NCBI GenBank assembly: GCA_017646665.1 | Contig: JAGCMB010000030.1 | Span: forward strand, 57,790 to 121,789 | Reading direction: 5' to 3' | DNA: 64,000 nucleotides | Origin: Bacteroidaceae bacterium | GTDB taxonomy: Bacteria > Bacteroidota > Bacteroidia > Bacteroidales > Bacteroidaceae | Part shown: piece by piece, positions 1 to 9,800 of the stretch | Layout of the letters: the number at the start of each line of letters is the position of its first letter | How positions within the stretch are numbered: position 1 is the stretch's first letter | Translations under genes and position numbers: made by a program | The notes under the pieces: model-generated | Seen by the model: only the letters and a program-made list of their open reading frames with translations | The model's database searches: none | Told to the model about the DNA's origin: nothing

Positions 1-864
1 GTGTGCACTAAACTCCAATCCATTGGAAATTATGGCATCCCACTCGTTTTTTGTCAATTGTGAAAGTTTTTCACGTGTCACGTTTCCTTTCACAAGACCA
101 TAGAGGACACCAGCATTGAAATTATCGCCGGCACCGACAGTGCTTACAACATTGACCGCCTTTACCGGATAGGTTACATCTACATTGCGTGTAAAAAACC
201 TTACATCACTGCCGCCATTGGTACATATAAAGTTGGGGCAGTAGAATTTTATCTTCTCATTGTATATTTTTGCCGCATCGGTCATCTCGTACAAATATTT
301 GAAATCGTCGGCCGAGCCACGCACAATGTCGGCAAGTTCAAGATTTTCAATGAGGGCCTCGGCAAGCTTAATACGTTCCGAGATATGATTTTTCCTGAAA
401 TTTATATCATAGTAAAGTAGAGCACCACGTTCGTGGGCATATTCCAAAAAAGCCTTTGTCTTGCTTCGCAGAACCGGATTGAGCACAAAATATGAGCCAT
501 AGACCACAATGTCACCCTCATTTATGGTAGGGAATTCAACCTCGAGTCGGTTATTGGGATAATCCTTATAAAAAAGGTACTCGGCATCATTGTTCTCATT
601 CAAGAAGGCAAGAGCAAGCGGCGACTTTCCACCCGAAAAACAGCAGACAGCTGAAGAGCCGACATTATTGTCACGGAGGTGGTCAAGAATTATATTGCCG
701 ATGCGGTCATCACCCACCTCACTGATAAATTCAGCAGGGACACCACATCGTCCCAAAGATATTATACAATTATACACAGACCCTCCCGGCACAGCCTTCA
801 CGGGTGCATTATTCTTGAACAATATATCAAAAACCGTTTCTCCTATACCTATTACTTTTGCCAT
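1..864 (-). CDS. PfkB-family sugar kinase (fructokinase-like), 3' end outside window
   Basis: The first 288 codons are present; the C-terminus lies beyond the left edge. Translation begins MAKVIGIGETVFDIL, the N-terminal strand of the ribokinase/PfkB fold, followed by a PGGSVYNCIISLGRCG glycine-rich sugar-binding segment (about residues 25-40). Near residue 256 is the PfkB signature VGAGDNFNAG, whose GAGD forms the anion hole and whose Asp is the catalytic base. The family phosphorylates sugars or nucleosides with ATP in the cytoplasm; a fructokinase role is likely but the substrate is not readable from sequence. It starts 10 bp after the LOG-family gene ends and is probably the last or a late gene of the ABC-LOG-kinase operon. 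Confidence 0.9.
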   Translation of the reverse strand, partial: MAKVIGIGETVFDILFKNNAPVKAVPGGSVYNCIISLGRCGVPAEFISEVGDDRIGNIILDHLRDNNVGSSAVCCFSGGKSPLALAFLNENNDAEYLFYKDYPNNRLEVEFPTINEGDIVVYGSYFVLNPVLRSKTKAFLEYAHERGALLYYDINFRKNHISERIKLAEALIENLELADIVRGSADDFKYLYEMTDAAKIYNEKIKFYCPNFICTNGGSDVRFFTRNVDVTYPVKAVNVVSTVGAGDNFNAGVLYGLVKGNVTREKLSQLTKNEWDAIISNGLEFSAH

Positions 865-874
865 CTTCTTTTTC

Positions 875-1408
875 CTACTTTAACAAACCCTCAAGTTCCG
901 CAACACCATTTGCCACCGAAAAATATCTTTCAAACTCGCCACGTATAAAACCAGCCTGCAGCATCTCATCCAATGTAGCGACAAGAGAGTCCCAAAAACC
1001 ATTCACATTATACAGCACCACACGTTTTGTATGATAACCGATTGTTGCTGCCGCCATAACGTGAAATATCTCATCGAGCGTACCAACTCCACCCGGCAAC
1101 GCAACAAGAATATCGCTACGCTCAAGCATAATATCCTTGCGTTCACTCAAATTACGGCAATTCACCTGTTCGTCGAGCAACATACTCACACGGCCACGCT
1201 CAACCAAGATGTCGGGAACAACACCAACAATGCGCGCGCCAGCCTGTTTTGCAGCCCTTGCAGTAGCCTCCATCAATCCAAAGCGTGCACCGCCATAAAC
1301 TAACGTCGCTCCCAGACGGCCAAGCATAGCACCCACCTCGGCAGCAGCCTCAAAATAGCCTGGAGCGATATTTTCCGACGCAGCACAGAATACAGCAATA
1401 CTCTTCAT
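875..1408 (-). CDS. LOG-family Rossmann-fold protein (TIGR00730 type)
   Basis: A 177-residue cytoplasmic protein with the LOG/lysine-decarboxylase-like fold. It shows the nucleotide-binding segment YGGARFGLME near residues 38-47 and the family hallmark PGGVGTLDE at 105-113. Characterised members are nucleotide 5'-monophosphate phosphoribohydrolases that release the base from AMP or cytokinin ribotides; the older label 'lysine decarboxylase' is a mis-annotation. The substrate here is unknown. It lies 3 bp downstream of the ABC exporter and 10 bp upstream of the PfkB kinase, so the three genes are probably one transcript. Confidence 0.9.
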   Translation of the reverse strand: MKSIAVFCAASENIAPGYFEAAAEVGAMLGRLGATLVYGGARFGLMEATARAAKQAGARIVGVVPDILVERGRVSMLLDEQVNCRNLSERKDIMLERSDILVALPGGVGTLDEIFHVMAAATIGYHTKRVVLYNVNGFWDSLVATLDEMLQAGFIRGEFERYFSVANGVAELEGLLK

Positions 1409-1411
1409 ATA

Positions 1412-3253
1412 TTACAACGTCTGCATATCATTAAGGCGCTTGTACACACCCTTCAAATTTATCAATTCGTCGTGTGTTCCACGCTCAACAATTTCACCAT
1501 CACGCATAACGCAAATCTCGTCGGCATTTTTAATAGTAGACAGACGGTGAGCGATGGCAATGGTTGTACGTGTCTTCATCAATCGTTCAAGAGCCTCCTG
1601 CACCAAGCGTTCGCTTTCAGTATCAAGTGCCGATGTCGCTTCGTCAAGAATAAGTATCGGAGGATTCTTAAGAATAGCACGTGCAATGCTTATGCGCTGA
1701 CGCTGACCACCTGAGAGCAGACAACCCCTGTCACCGACATTCGTTTCATAACCCTTCTCGGTTTCCATAATAAAGTCGTGTGCATTGGCAATCTTGGCAG
1801 CCTCAATAACCTGTTCCATTGTTGCATTCTCCACACCAAAAGTAATGTTGTTGTAGAACGTATCATTGAACAGGATGGCCTCTTGGTTCACATTGCCGAT
1901 GAGAGCACGCAACGACTTCACCTTCATATCCTTTACATTCACACCATCGACCGTTATCTCGCCCTGCTCGACATCGTAATAACGAGGTATAAGGTCGACC
2001 ATAGTGGATTTTCCACTACCCGATTGCCCGACAAGAGCAATAGTCTTGCCCTTTTCAATCTTAAGATTGATATTCTTAAGCACATTACGCTCACCGTCGT
2101 ACGAGAATGTAAGATTCTTGAATTCTATACCCTCTTTCATATCGGGGATTTCCACGCCCTTTTTACCGTCAGTTATTGGATTTTCAGCGTTGAGGATTGC
2201 ATCGACACGTTCCATTGATGCCAAGCCACGTGGAATACAATACGAAGCCTTGGACAACTCCTTCAATGGGTTTATGATACTGTAAAGCATTGTCAGATAA
2301 TAGATAAATGCCGCAGCCGAGATAGGCGAGTTTTCACCCAATATCAATGTTCCACCGAACCATAGAACAATCACAATAATACAAGTACCCAACAATTCAC
2401 TCACCGGGTGAGCCAGAGCTTGTCGGGTGGCAACGCGTATTACAGCCGAACGAAGTTCGTTGCTACACTTGAGAAAACGTTTAGACATCTTCTTCTCGGC
2501 AACAAAAGCCTTGATAATGCGCAAACCGCCAAGAGTCTCCTCCATCTGTGATGTCGTTTCGCCCAACTTCTGCTGCGCAACAAGTGAGCTGGCTTTCAAT
2601 TTACGGCCGATAGAGCCCATTATCCATCCAAGTACAGGCATCACACATATTGTGAAAAGAGTGAGTTCCCAGCTAACGTAAAGCAGTGTAGCAAAGTATA
2701 TTACGATAAATATAGGGTTTTTTATGAGCATATCGAGCGACGTAACAATGGAGTTCTCAACCTCGCCCACGTCACCAGTCATACGTGCAATGATATCACC
2801 CTTTCTCTCTTTGGAGAAGAAGCCCAACGGCAATGAAACAACCTTATCATACATTTTTGTACGAAGGTCGCGTACAATACCTGTGCGTAAAGGAATTATG
2901 GCAGCCGATGAGGCAAAGTAACAAGCCGTCTTGAGCAGTGTCATCACAATCAGGAACACGCCAAGCAGCAACAGCACCGACGACGCACCATAATCGGCAG
3001 TAAACTCATTCATCAGATACTGAGCATTGTTCATCAACACCTCCTCGGCATTGTCAGAAGTCATCATACCCCAATCCACAAACTCCACATCAACCGGTTC
3101 TGTCACCTTGAAGAGTATCTGCAATATCGGTATAAGCACCATAAAGGAGAACACATTCAACACGGCAGACAAAAGAGTAAATACCACCGACAATATCAGG
3201 TACTTCTTGTAGGGAGGAACAAACCTTCTCAATACCTTAAAAAATTCCTTCAT
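1412..3253 (-). CDS. MsbA-like ABC exporter (membrane domain fused to ATPase)
   Basis: A 613-residue half-transporter: an N-terminal membrane domain (about 1-330, first helix at 18-45) fused to an ATPase. The ATPase shows Walker A GQSGSGKST near 408-416, signature LSGGQRQR near 511 and Walker B ILILDEATSALD near 533, followed by the H-loop AHRLST. Such exporters dimerise in the inner membrane and flip lipids, often lipid A, or export drugs or peptides; MsbA-type lipid flipping is likely in a Gram-negative bacterium but is not proven by sequence. It is the first gene of the operon with the LOG and PfkB genes. A TACCTTTG promoter element lies about 35 nt upstream. Confidence 0.93.
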   Translation of the reverse strand: MKEFFKVLRRFVPPYKKYLILSVVFTLLSAVLNVFSFMVLIPILQILFKVTEPVDVEFVDWGMMTSDNAEEVLMNNAQYLMNEFTADYGASSVLLLLGVFLIVMTLLKTACYFASSAAIIPLRTGIVRDLRTKMYDKVVSLPLGFFSKERKGDIIARMTGDVGEVENSIVTSLDMLIKNPIFIVIYFATLLYVSWELTLFTICVMPVLGWIMGSIGRKLKASSLVAQQKLGETTSQMEETLGGLRIIKAFVAEKKMSKRFLKCSNELRSAVIRVATRQALAHPVSELLGTCIIVIVLWFGGTLILGENSPISAAAFIYYLTMLYSIINPLKELSKASYCIPRGLASMERVDAILNAENPITDGKKGVEIPDMKEGIEFKNLTFSYDGERNVLKNINLKIEKGKTIALVGQSGSGKSTMVDLIPRYYDVEQGEITVDGVNVKDMKVKSLRALIGNVNQEAILFNDTFYNNITFGVENATMEQVIEAAKIANAHDFIMETEKGYETNVGDRGCLLSGGQRQRISIARAILKNPPILILDEATSALDTESERLVQEALERLMKTRTTIAIAHRLSTIKNADEICVMRDGEIVERGTHDELINLKGVYKRLNDMQTL

Positions 3254-3287
3254 ATCAAAATTTTTATTTAAGAATCCGAACTTCGGA

Positions 3288-3295
3288 CAAAGGTA
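3288..3295 (-). promoter_or_regulatory. -7 element TACCTTTG for the ABC exporter operon
   Basis: On the minus strand the octamer TACCTTTG matches the Bacteroidetes -7 consensus TAnnTTTG. No clear TTTG is found 19-20 nt further upstream. The leader contains the palindrome TCCGAA-N-TTCGGA (3275-3287), which would form a small hairpin near the 5' end of the mRNA. Confidence 0.5.
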
Positions 3296-3487
3296 CGCTT
3301 TTTTATTATTATATATATGCTATTAATTGAAAAATTAATATAACAACATCAAATAGCATCGGGCACCAAGCCCCTCTATTGCAATAAAAACAAGCCATTT
3401 TGCAAAAACCAGAAGGCTTTTATTGCCGATTTTACAAAAAACAACTACTTTTACGAATGAAAAAGCAGGGATACAAAAACAATTCAG

Positions 3488-3859
3488 ATGGGAAGAAAGA
3501 AGTTTTCACAAAAGGAATACGACGTTATACGCAAGTTATTGAATAGCAAAATGCGCGGCAACCGCGCACAGCAAAAAATGGTTCGTCACACACTGCGTAC
3601 TGTATTCGAATTCAATATATCCGATTTCAACATACAGGGCAAAGCCTTTGGCCCGGCCGACCTTGACGAATGTCTGCGCCGAGGACGCATACACGTTCTT
3701 GATGATGCAACGATAGAGGCAATGAAATTGCGCCACGCCGAAAAGAAACAGCACGAAGAGGCCGTGCTACAAGCCGAAGCCATCGCAGACGGCGAAGCCG
3801 TTGATTGGCAGAAGGTACTCGAGGAGTGGAACGAATACTACAAGAACAACCCTGAATAA
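3488..3859 (+). CDS. Small conserved-looking protein of unknown function
   Basis: A 123-residue soluble protein I do not recognise. The first 45 residues are strongly basic (MGRKKFSQKEY, then several Arg/Lys) and could bind nucleic acid. The middle is mixed, and residues 80-118 look helical and acidic. There is no signal peptide or membrane segment. It stands alone between the divergent ABC operon and a convergent methyltransferase gene. A possible promoter, TACTTTTA at 3446-3453 with ATTG about 20 nt upstream, precedes it, and a strong hairpin terminator follows. Codon use matches its neighbours, which supports a real gene. Confidence 0.75.
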   Translation: MGRKKFSQKEYDVIRKLLNSKMRGNRAQQKMVRHTLRTVFEFNISDFNIQGKAFGPADLDECLRRGRIHVLDDATIEAMKLRHAEKKQHEEAVLQAEAIADGEAVDWQKVLEEWNEYYKNNPE

Positions 3860-3891
3860 CACCGAAGGGAAAAGAGGAAATATAAAAAACC

Positions 3892-3921
3892 AAAGCGGAA
3901 AAGTCAACTTTTCCGCTTTTT
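3892..3921. terminator. Bidirectional intrinsic terminator
   Basis: A perfect 12-bp stem (AAAGCGGAAAAG / CTTTTCCGCTTT) with a 4-nt TCAA loop, flanked by A-runs and T-runs. It sits between the convergent genes ending at 3859 (+) and 3967 (-) and can serve both. Confidence 0.9.
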
Positions 3922-3966
3922 GCTTTAACGATATTCCGTACACCTTTCACTTTCCCGTTTTCATCC

Positions 3967-4503
3967 CTAAACCATTCCCAATTTCTTGGCAAACTCCCAA
4001 ATCACCATTCCTGCCGTAACAGACACGTTCAACGAATGTTTTGTACCGAACTGCGGAATTTCAATTGCACCGTCCGAGGCATCTACAACAACCTGTTGCA
4101 CACCCTTGACCTCATTTCCAAGCACAACAGCATAACGCTCACCGGAAGTAGTTATAAAGTCCTGCAATGCAATACTGCCCTCACACTGTTCTATTGAGAA
4201 TATTCTATACCCCTGCTCACGTAGTACAGAAACAGCATCCATTGTCGACTCAAAATATTGCCACTCCACAACATCCTCGGCTCCAAGAGCCGTCTTGTGA
4301 ATTTCGGCACTTGGTGGCGTTGCCGTTATACCACACAACATAATGCGTTCTACACGAAAAGCATCACTTGTACGAAACACAGAGCCCACATTATGCAAAC
4401 TGCGCACATTATCCAACAACACCACCAAAGGCAGTTTTTCGGCACGCACGAACGCATCACGGTCAATGCGTCCCATTTCTGTTACAAGTTTTTTTCTATT
4501 CAT
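3967..4503 (-). CDS. TrmH/SpoU-family RNA 2'-O-methyltransferase
   Basis: A 178-residue SPOUT methyltransferase. Motif 1 is visible as NVGSVFRTSDAF, motif 2 as VLGNEVKGV, and motif 3 as IPQFGTKHSLNVSVTAG, which forms the trefoil-knot SAM pocket. The family methylates ribose 2'-OH in tRNA (TrmH, Gm18) or rRNA; the target is not certain. I place the start at the ATG that overlaps the CoA-transferase stop as ATGA, because a GGAG sequence lies 8 nt before it. An upstream non-ATG codon would add five residues. The overlap implies translational coupling. It is the last gene of the thioesterase-CoA transferase operon. Confidence 0.9.
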   Translation of the reverse strand: MNRKKLVTEMGRIDRDAFVRAEKLPLVVLLDNVRSLHNVGSVFRTSDAFRVERIMLCGITATPPSAEIHKTALGAEDVVEWQYFESTMDAVSVLREQGYRIFSIEQCEGSIALQDFITTSGERYAVVLGNEVKGVQQVVVDASDGAIEIPQFGTKHSLNVSVTAGMVIWEFAKKLGMV

Positions 4504-5987
4504 AGGTATCTGCTCCAATCAATTTTTCGCATATCGCCCTCACGCTCGTATGCGGTATTCAAAGCGAGAGCAGCAGCGACATTGTGCGAAACGTGGCCAT
4601 TCTTCGCAATCTTCAGATAATCCCAAAGCAAATTCCGATAATCGGGGTGTGCACAATTCTCAATCAACAGACGGGCACGTTCATCGGGTCCCTTGCCACG
4701 CAAATCGGCAACACCCCACTCGGTTGCCACAACACGTACATCGTGTTCGGTGTGGTCGGCGTGCGTAACCATTGGCACAATGGAACTTATGGCACCACCT
4801 TTCTGTGTCGAAGGACACATAAATATCGAGATATATGCATTACGTGCAAAATCGCCCGAACCGCCAATTCCGTTCATCAAACGTGTGCCGCCAATATGCG
4901 ACGAGTTTACACAGCCATATAGGTCTACTGCGATAGCCGTGTTCATAGCAATAAGTCCAAGACGACGTATCACCTCGGGGTGATTTGAGATTTCCGACGG
5001 ACGCAAAATCAGCCTGTCGCGGAAGAAATCAAGATTATCATAGACGTGCTGGAGGCACTCTTGGCTCAACGACAAAGAGCAGGTGCTGCCCGCATTTACA
5101 CGTCCACGCTCCATAAGTTCAATGACAGAATCCTGCAGCACCTCGGAATAGAGGTCTAGCGGAGGTAACTCTGCACAATTTTCAAGTGCTTTCAAAACAG
5201 CATTAGCCACATTACCAATTCCACTCTGAATGGGCAATCCCGTCGAAGGAATTATTCCTCGCTTCATGTCACCGAGAATAAAATTCACCACATTCTCTCC
5301 AATCTTGCGGGTTACAGGGTCAAGTTCCTTGAAAACGACCTGCTCGTTGGGCATACAGACCTCGACAATTCCGACAACCTTCTTTGGGTCGACCTGAACA
5401 TATGGTTTACCAATCCTGTCCGAGGCCTTGTAGATTGGTATCTCCGTACGGTAAGGAGGGTCTTTCGGTTCATACACATCGTGCAGCCCCATTGTGCGAT
5501 GATAGGTATTGCGCTCTATAATAATCCTGTCGGCCAGATTGGCAACAGTCTGTCCTATACCTCCGGCGGTTGTCAGATACACCTTGCCGTCAGGAGTTAT
5601 GTCAATGGCTTCAAGTATGGCAACATCGACCTTGCCAAGATAGCCATATCGCAAATCCTGCGCCATAAGGGACAGATGGAGGTCGGCATATATAATCTCC
5701 TTTCTGTTGATAGCTTCGCGCACATCAGGATTGGAAATGAACGGAGCACGGAAGTTTAGGGCCTTGGCACGTGTGAGCACGCCATCGATGGAATCTCCGG
5801 TCGAGGCACCTGTGAACAGGTTTATCTTGAACGGTTTACCGGCAGCGTGAGCCTCCTCGGCGCGCTTCGCAACTTCGGGTAGTACAGTCTTTGGCGTTCC
5901 CGAAAGGGTAAATCCACTGATACCCACACCATCACCATTGTTTATGTAGCAGGCCGCTTCTGCAGCTGTCAAAATAGGGTAATTCAT
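4500..5987 (-). CDS. Acetyl-CoA hydrolase/transferase family protein
   Basis: A 495-residue member of the succinyl-CoA:acetate CoA-transferase/acetyl-CoA hydrolase family, near the usual length of about 500. It shows the N-terminal GDGVGISGFTLSGTPK segment, SGIGNVANAVL before the expected catalytic-Glu region, and the C-terminal NGIGGSGDFARNAY glycine-rich loop. The enzyme moves CoA between acetate and succinate or propionate, a common route in Bacteroidales succinate/propionate/acetate fermentation. The start is ATG at 5987; a longer reading would need TTG. It is co-transcribed with an acyl-CoA thioesterase upstream and the methyltransferase downstream. Confidence 0.93.
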   Translation of the reverse strand: MNYPILTAAEAACYINNGDGVGISGFTLSGTPKTVLPEVAKRAEEAHAAGKPFKINLFTGASTGDSIDGVLTRAKALNFRAPFISNPDVREAINRKEIIYADLHLSLMAQDLRYGYLGKVDVAILEAIDITPDGKVYLTTAGGIGQTVANLADRIIIERNTYHRTMGLHDVYEPKDPPYRTEIPIYKASDRIGKPYVQVDPKKVVGIVEVCMPNEQVVFKELDPVTRKIGENVVNFILGDMKRGIIPSTGLPIQSGIGNVANAVLKALENCAELPPLDLYSEVLQDSVIELMERGRVNAGSTCSLSLSQECLQHVYDNLDFFRDRLILRPSEISNHPEVIRRLGLIAMNTAIAVDLYGCVNSSHIGGTRLMNGIGGSGDFARNAYISIFMCPSTQKGGAISSIVPMVTHADHTEHDVRVVATEWGVADLRGKGPDERARLLIENCAHPDYRNLLWDYLKIAKNGHVSHNVAAALALNTAYEREGDMRKIDWSRYL

Positions 5988-6010
5988 ATCAATTGACGTA
6001 TATTTCTTAA

Positions 6011-6364
6011 TCAATATTTCCTGTTGAATATCTCTGAATACAAAAAGGCGCGTTTTGCATCGGATTTACTATTCAATTTCACCAAACGCCCGTCACCCGC
6101 CTTTTCGTCCGTTTCTCTTTCTGCAACACCCGGTTCAACCGTTTGTGGCGCACGTGTTGTAACACACTCTGCCTTTTCCTTGAACTCCTTTGTCGAAGTA
6201 ACAGGCGCAGTGTACTCAGTTTCGGGTTCCAGCACCTCAATGACCGGGAAACCCTCGTTAAAAACAGGGCCGTTACCCTTTTCGGGATTACTTCTGAGGC
6301 TCTTTACGACAAATATTATTGAGTATATCGCACCAAGCACCAAAATAGAAACTATCGAACTCAT
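6011..6364 (-). CDS. Small membrane-anchored protein of unknown function
   Basis: A 117-residue protein with an N-terminal membrane helix (about residues 4-22: IVSILVLGAIYSIIFVV) followed by a charged tail with little predicted structure. The tail is rich in Glu, Thr, Val and Pro to about residue 85 and becomes basic at the end. It has no recognisable domain. The ATG lies 2 bp after the thioesterase stop and the gene ends 23 bp before the CoA-transferase start, so it is in that operon. The layout suggests a bitopic protein with the C-terminus in the cytoplasm, but this is inference. Confidence 0.7.
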   Translation of the reverse strand: MSSIVSILVLGAIYSIIFVVKSLRSNPEKGNGPVFNEGFPVIEVLEPETEYTAPVTSTKEFKEKAECVTTRAPQTVEPGVAERETDEKAGDGRLVKLNSKSDAKRAFLYSEIFNRKY

Positions 6365-6366
6365 AT

Positions 6367-6783
6367 TCAAGCATTATTTTTAGCCATAAAATCCTTAAAC
6401 ATCTCGTCAAAGACCTCTCCACGTGTCAAACGGCCATCCTTTAGACATATTACATCAATCTCGCCTTTAAGCATCAGAGCACCATCGGCAAGATTGTATA
6501 TATCTTGTAGAAAAATCAGTTTGGCACCCTTGCGACAGGTGTTTATACACACCACAAACCTGTCGCCACCGCGCAGAGGACGTTTATATTCGAGAGTTAT
6601 CTTGGACACCATAAGGTCAAAGCCCTGGTTGTGCATCTGCGAGAAACTGCCACCAATGTATTCGAGGAATTCGTGGCGGGCATATTCAAGATAGTGCTGA
6701 TAGTTGGCATTGTTCACCACCCCCTGAATGTCGCACTCATAGTCGCGCACCTTCATTTCCAATTTGTAGATATAGTTCTCCAT
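6367..6783 (-). CDS. Acyl-CoA thioesterase, 4HBT/YbgC-type hotdog fold
   Basis: A 138-residue protein, the normal size for a single hotdog domain. The motif YECDIQGVVNNANYQHYLEY (about 15-34) is the 4-hydroxybenzoyl-CoA thioesterase signature, with Asp at the catalytic position. The family hydrolyses acyl-CoA thioesters in the cytoplasm; the chain-length preference is unknown. It is the first gene of a minus-strand operon with the anchored protein, the acetyl-CoA hydrolase/transferase and the methyltransferase, which fits a role in CoA turnover. A TATATTTG promoter element lies about 35 nt upstream. Confidence 0.9.
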   Translation of the reverse strand: MENYIYKLEMKVRDYECDIQGVVNNANYQHYLEYARHEFLEYIGGSFSQMHNQGFDLMVSKITLEYKRPLRGGDRFVVCINTCRKGAKLIFLQDIYNLADGALMLKGEIDVICLKDGRLTRGEVFDEMFKDFMAKNNA

Positions 6784-6816
6784 AAATCTGCAATTATTAA
6801 TCGTGGTTTACTGCAA

Positions 6817-6824
6817 CAAATATA
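6817..6824 (-). promoter_or_regulatory. -7 element TATATTTG for the thioesterase operon
   Basis: The minus strand reads TATATTTG, an exact TAnnTTTG match, 34 nt before the thioesterase ATG. The upstream -33 element is weak. Confidence 0.45.
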
Positions 6825-6887
6825 CAACAATAAAACAATTATCATAGCCTTTAAAGTGATTTATAGAATTTATTTGCTATTTTTGCG

Positions 6888-9800
6888 ATGGTTGAACAGA
6901 TGGAAGCGAAGGATTTACAGGATATATACGCGGCACATCCCGGGGTAGAAGCCCTTATGCAGCTGCGCGAAGAGGGGGGCAAAAAGCCAGTTCTCCTCGA
7001 GGGATTATTGGGCAGTTCGGCAGCAACAACCCTATGTGGACTAAAGAAACGGGCTCCCGAACAGACACTTCTGGTGATAATGAACGATGCCGAAGAGGCC
7101 GGGTATTTCTACCACGATATGATGCAGATTACCGGCGACAACAATATCCTCTTTTTCCCGTCATCGTTCCGCAGAGCAATGAAGTACGGCCAGGAGGACG
7201 ATGCCAACCGCATACTTCGCACCGAGGTTATGAGCCGTCTTGTCAATCGTCGTCGCAAGGAGGGGCTTGTCATTGTCACGCACCCCGATGCACTTGCCGA
7301 AAAGGTCGTGTCACAGCAGCAACTCGAAGAGAAAACACTCACTTTGGCCGTCGGCGACAACATTAGCCGCAACGATGTAGAAAAAAGACTCGCCGCACTC
7401 AAATTCAAGGAGGTCACATACGTGTATGAACCTGGTGAATTTGCTGTACGCGGTAGCCTCATCGACATATTCTCATTTTCATCGGAGTACCCCTACCGCA
7501 TAGACTTCTTTGGCGACGAGGTGGAAAGCATAAGGACATTTACCGTCGAAGACCAGCTCTCCAAGGAGCGCACCGACGAAGCGGTCATCGTCCCCAAGCT
7601 CAGCGGAAGCCTAGCGGTTGCCATAACCGAATTCCTACCCAAGAACGCCATACTCGTTACAAAGGACATTGCATTTGTCAAAGGAAGCATTGACAAGCTC
7701 AACAACGAAGGGTTCACTCTTCAGGCAAAATTGTCGGACAGCACCTTGCCCCAAATGCCGGAGCTTATGACAGCCGACGAGCTTGAGCGTTATGCCAAGA
7801 GCACCAAGCATTGGGAATTGCGTCCACAGGCAACCAGCAACAGCACAAAGGTAAAATTCGACACATCGCCACAGCCGCTGTTCCACAAGGATTTTGACCT
7901 TGTAAGCCAGAATTTCAAGCGACTGCTCGACAACGGCTACAGGCTTATGCTTCTGACAGACGACCTGCATCAGGCCGACCGTCTGAAAGCAATCTTTGAG
8001 GAGCGTGGCGATGAAATCCCGTTCACCCCCATCGGCCGCACAATACATGAAGGATTTTGCGACAACACATTAAAAATCGCCCTTTTCACCGACCATCAGC
8101 TCTTTGGACGCTTCCATAATTTTCGTCTGCGCAGCGAACGTGCCCGCAACGGAAAGGCAGCTCTCACCATCAAAGAGCTCAAGGAGTTCGGCATAGGCGA
8201 CTACATAGTACACATCGACCACGGAATTGGTAAATTCGGTGGTTTGGTGCGCATCCCCAACGGCGGTGTCACACAAGAAGCCATAAAGCTCATATACAAA
8301 AACGACGATGTTGTTTTCGTGTCAATCCACAACCTGCACAAGATATCAAAGTACAGGGGCAAGGAGGGCGACGCTCCGCAGGTGAGCAAGCTGGGCACTG
8401 GTGCGTGGGAGAGGATGAAGGAGCGCACCAAGAACAAAATCAAGGACATAGCCCGCGACCTCATCAAGCTCTATTCGCAACGCTACAAAGAGGAGGGCTT
8501 TGCCTTCTCACCCGACAGTTATTTGCAGAACGAGCTCGAGGCCAGCTTTATCTATGAGGACACCCCTGACCAGTTCAAGGCCACCAATGAGGTAAAGCAA
8601 GATATGGAACGAAAGCGACCTATGGACCGCCTTATCTGCGGTGACGTGGGATTTGGAAAGACCGAAGTGGCTATACGCGCCGCCTTCAAGGCCGCAACCG
8701 ACGGCAAGCAGGTGGCCGTGCTCGTACCCACCACAGTATTGGCCTACCAGCACTACCTCACATTCAAGGAGCGATTGAAGGACTTCCCCTGCAACGTCCA
8801 ATACCTGAGTCGCGCCCGTAACGCCTCGACCACAAAGAAGGTCCTTGAGGAGATAAAAGAGGGCAAGGCAGATATTGTCATAGGCACTCACAAGCTCACA
8901 GGCAAAGAGGTCAAGTTCAAGGATTTAGGATTGCTCATCATAGACGAGGAGCAGAAGTTCGGTGTTGCCGTCAAGGAGAAGTTGCGCCAATTCAAAGTAA
9001 ATGTCGACACGCTCACAATGACAGCAACCCCCATTCCCCGCACCTTACAGTTCTCCATTATGGGAGCACGCGACCTCTCCATCATACAGACACCACCTCC
9101 CAACCGTTATCCCATACACACCGAGATACACAATTTCGATGCCGAGATAATCAAGGAGGCCATAAACTTTGAATTGAGCCGCAACGGACAGGTATTCTTC
9201 ATCACAAACAGGATTTCGGGAATGGAAGAACTTGCCAATATGATAAGACGTCACGTACCCGATGCCCGTGTGTGCATAGGTCACGGACAGATGGAGCCTG
9301 CCGAACTTGAAAAAAGACTCTATGAATTCATAAACCACGACCACGACGTACTCATTGCCACATCCATTGTTGAAAATGGCATAGACATTCCCAATGTAAA
9401 CACCATAATCATCAACCAGGCACAGAATTTCGGACTCAGCGACCTGCACCAGATGCGTGGCCGTGTGGGACGTGGCAAGCGCAAAGCATTCTGTTATATG
9501 CTCACTCCTCCACGCGAGAGCCTAAACACCGATGCACGCCGCCGCCTTGAAGCCATCGAAAGTTTCAGCGAACTAGGCAGCGGAATGAGCATTGCAATGC
9601 AGGACCTCGACATACGCGGAGCAGGCAACCTTTTAGGCGCGGAGCAGAGCGGCTTCATCGCCGACCTTGGCTACGAAACATACCAGAAAATCCTTGCCGA
9701 AGCCGTTCAGGAGTTGAAAGAGGATGAATTTGCCGACATTCTTATGCAGGAAGAGAATGAAACAGCAACCGACAACTACGTAAAAGAGTGTTTTGTAGAG

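Noticed and set aside
3967..6783. A metabolic gene cluster for CoA-ester degradation
   Set aside because: Only a thioesterase and a CoA-transferase are present; the other two genes do not support a dedicated pathway.
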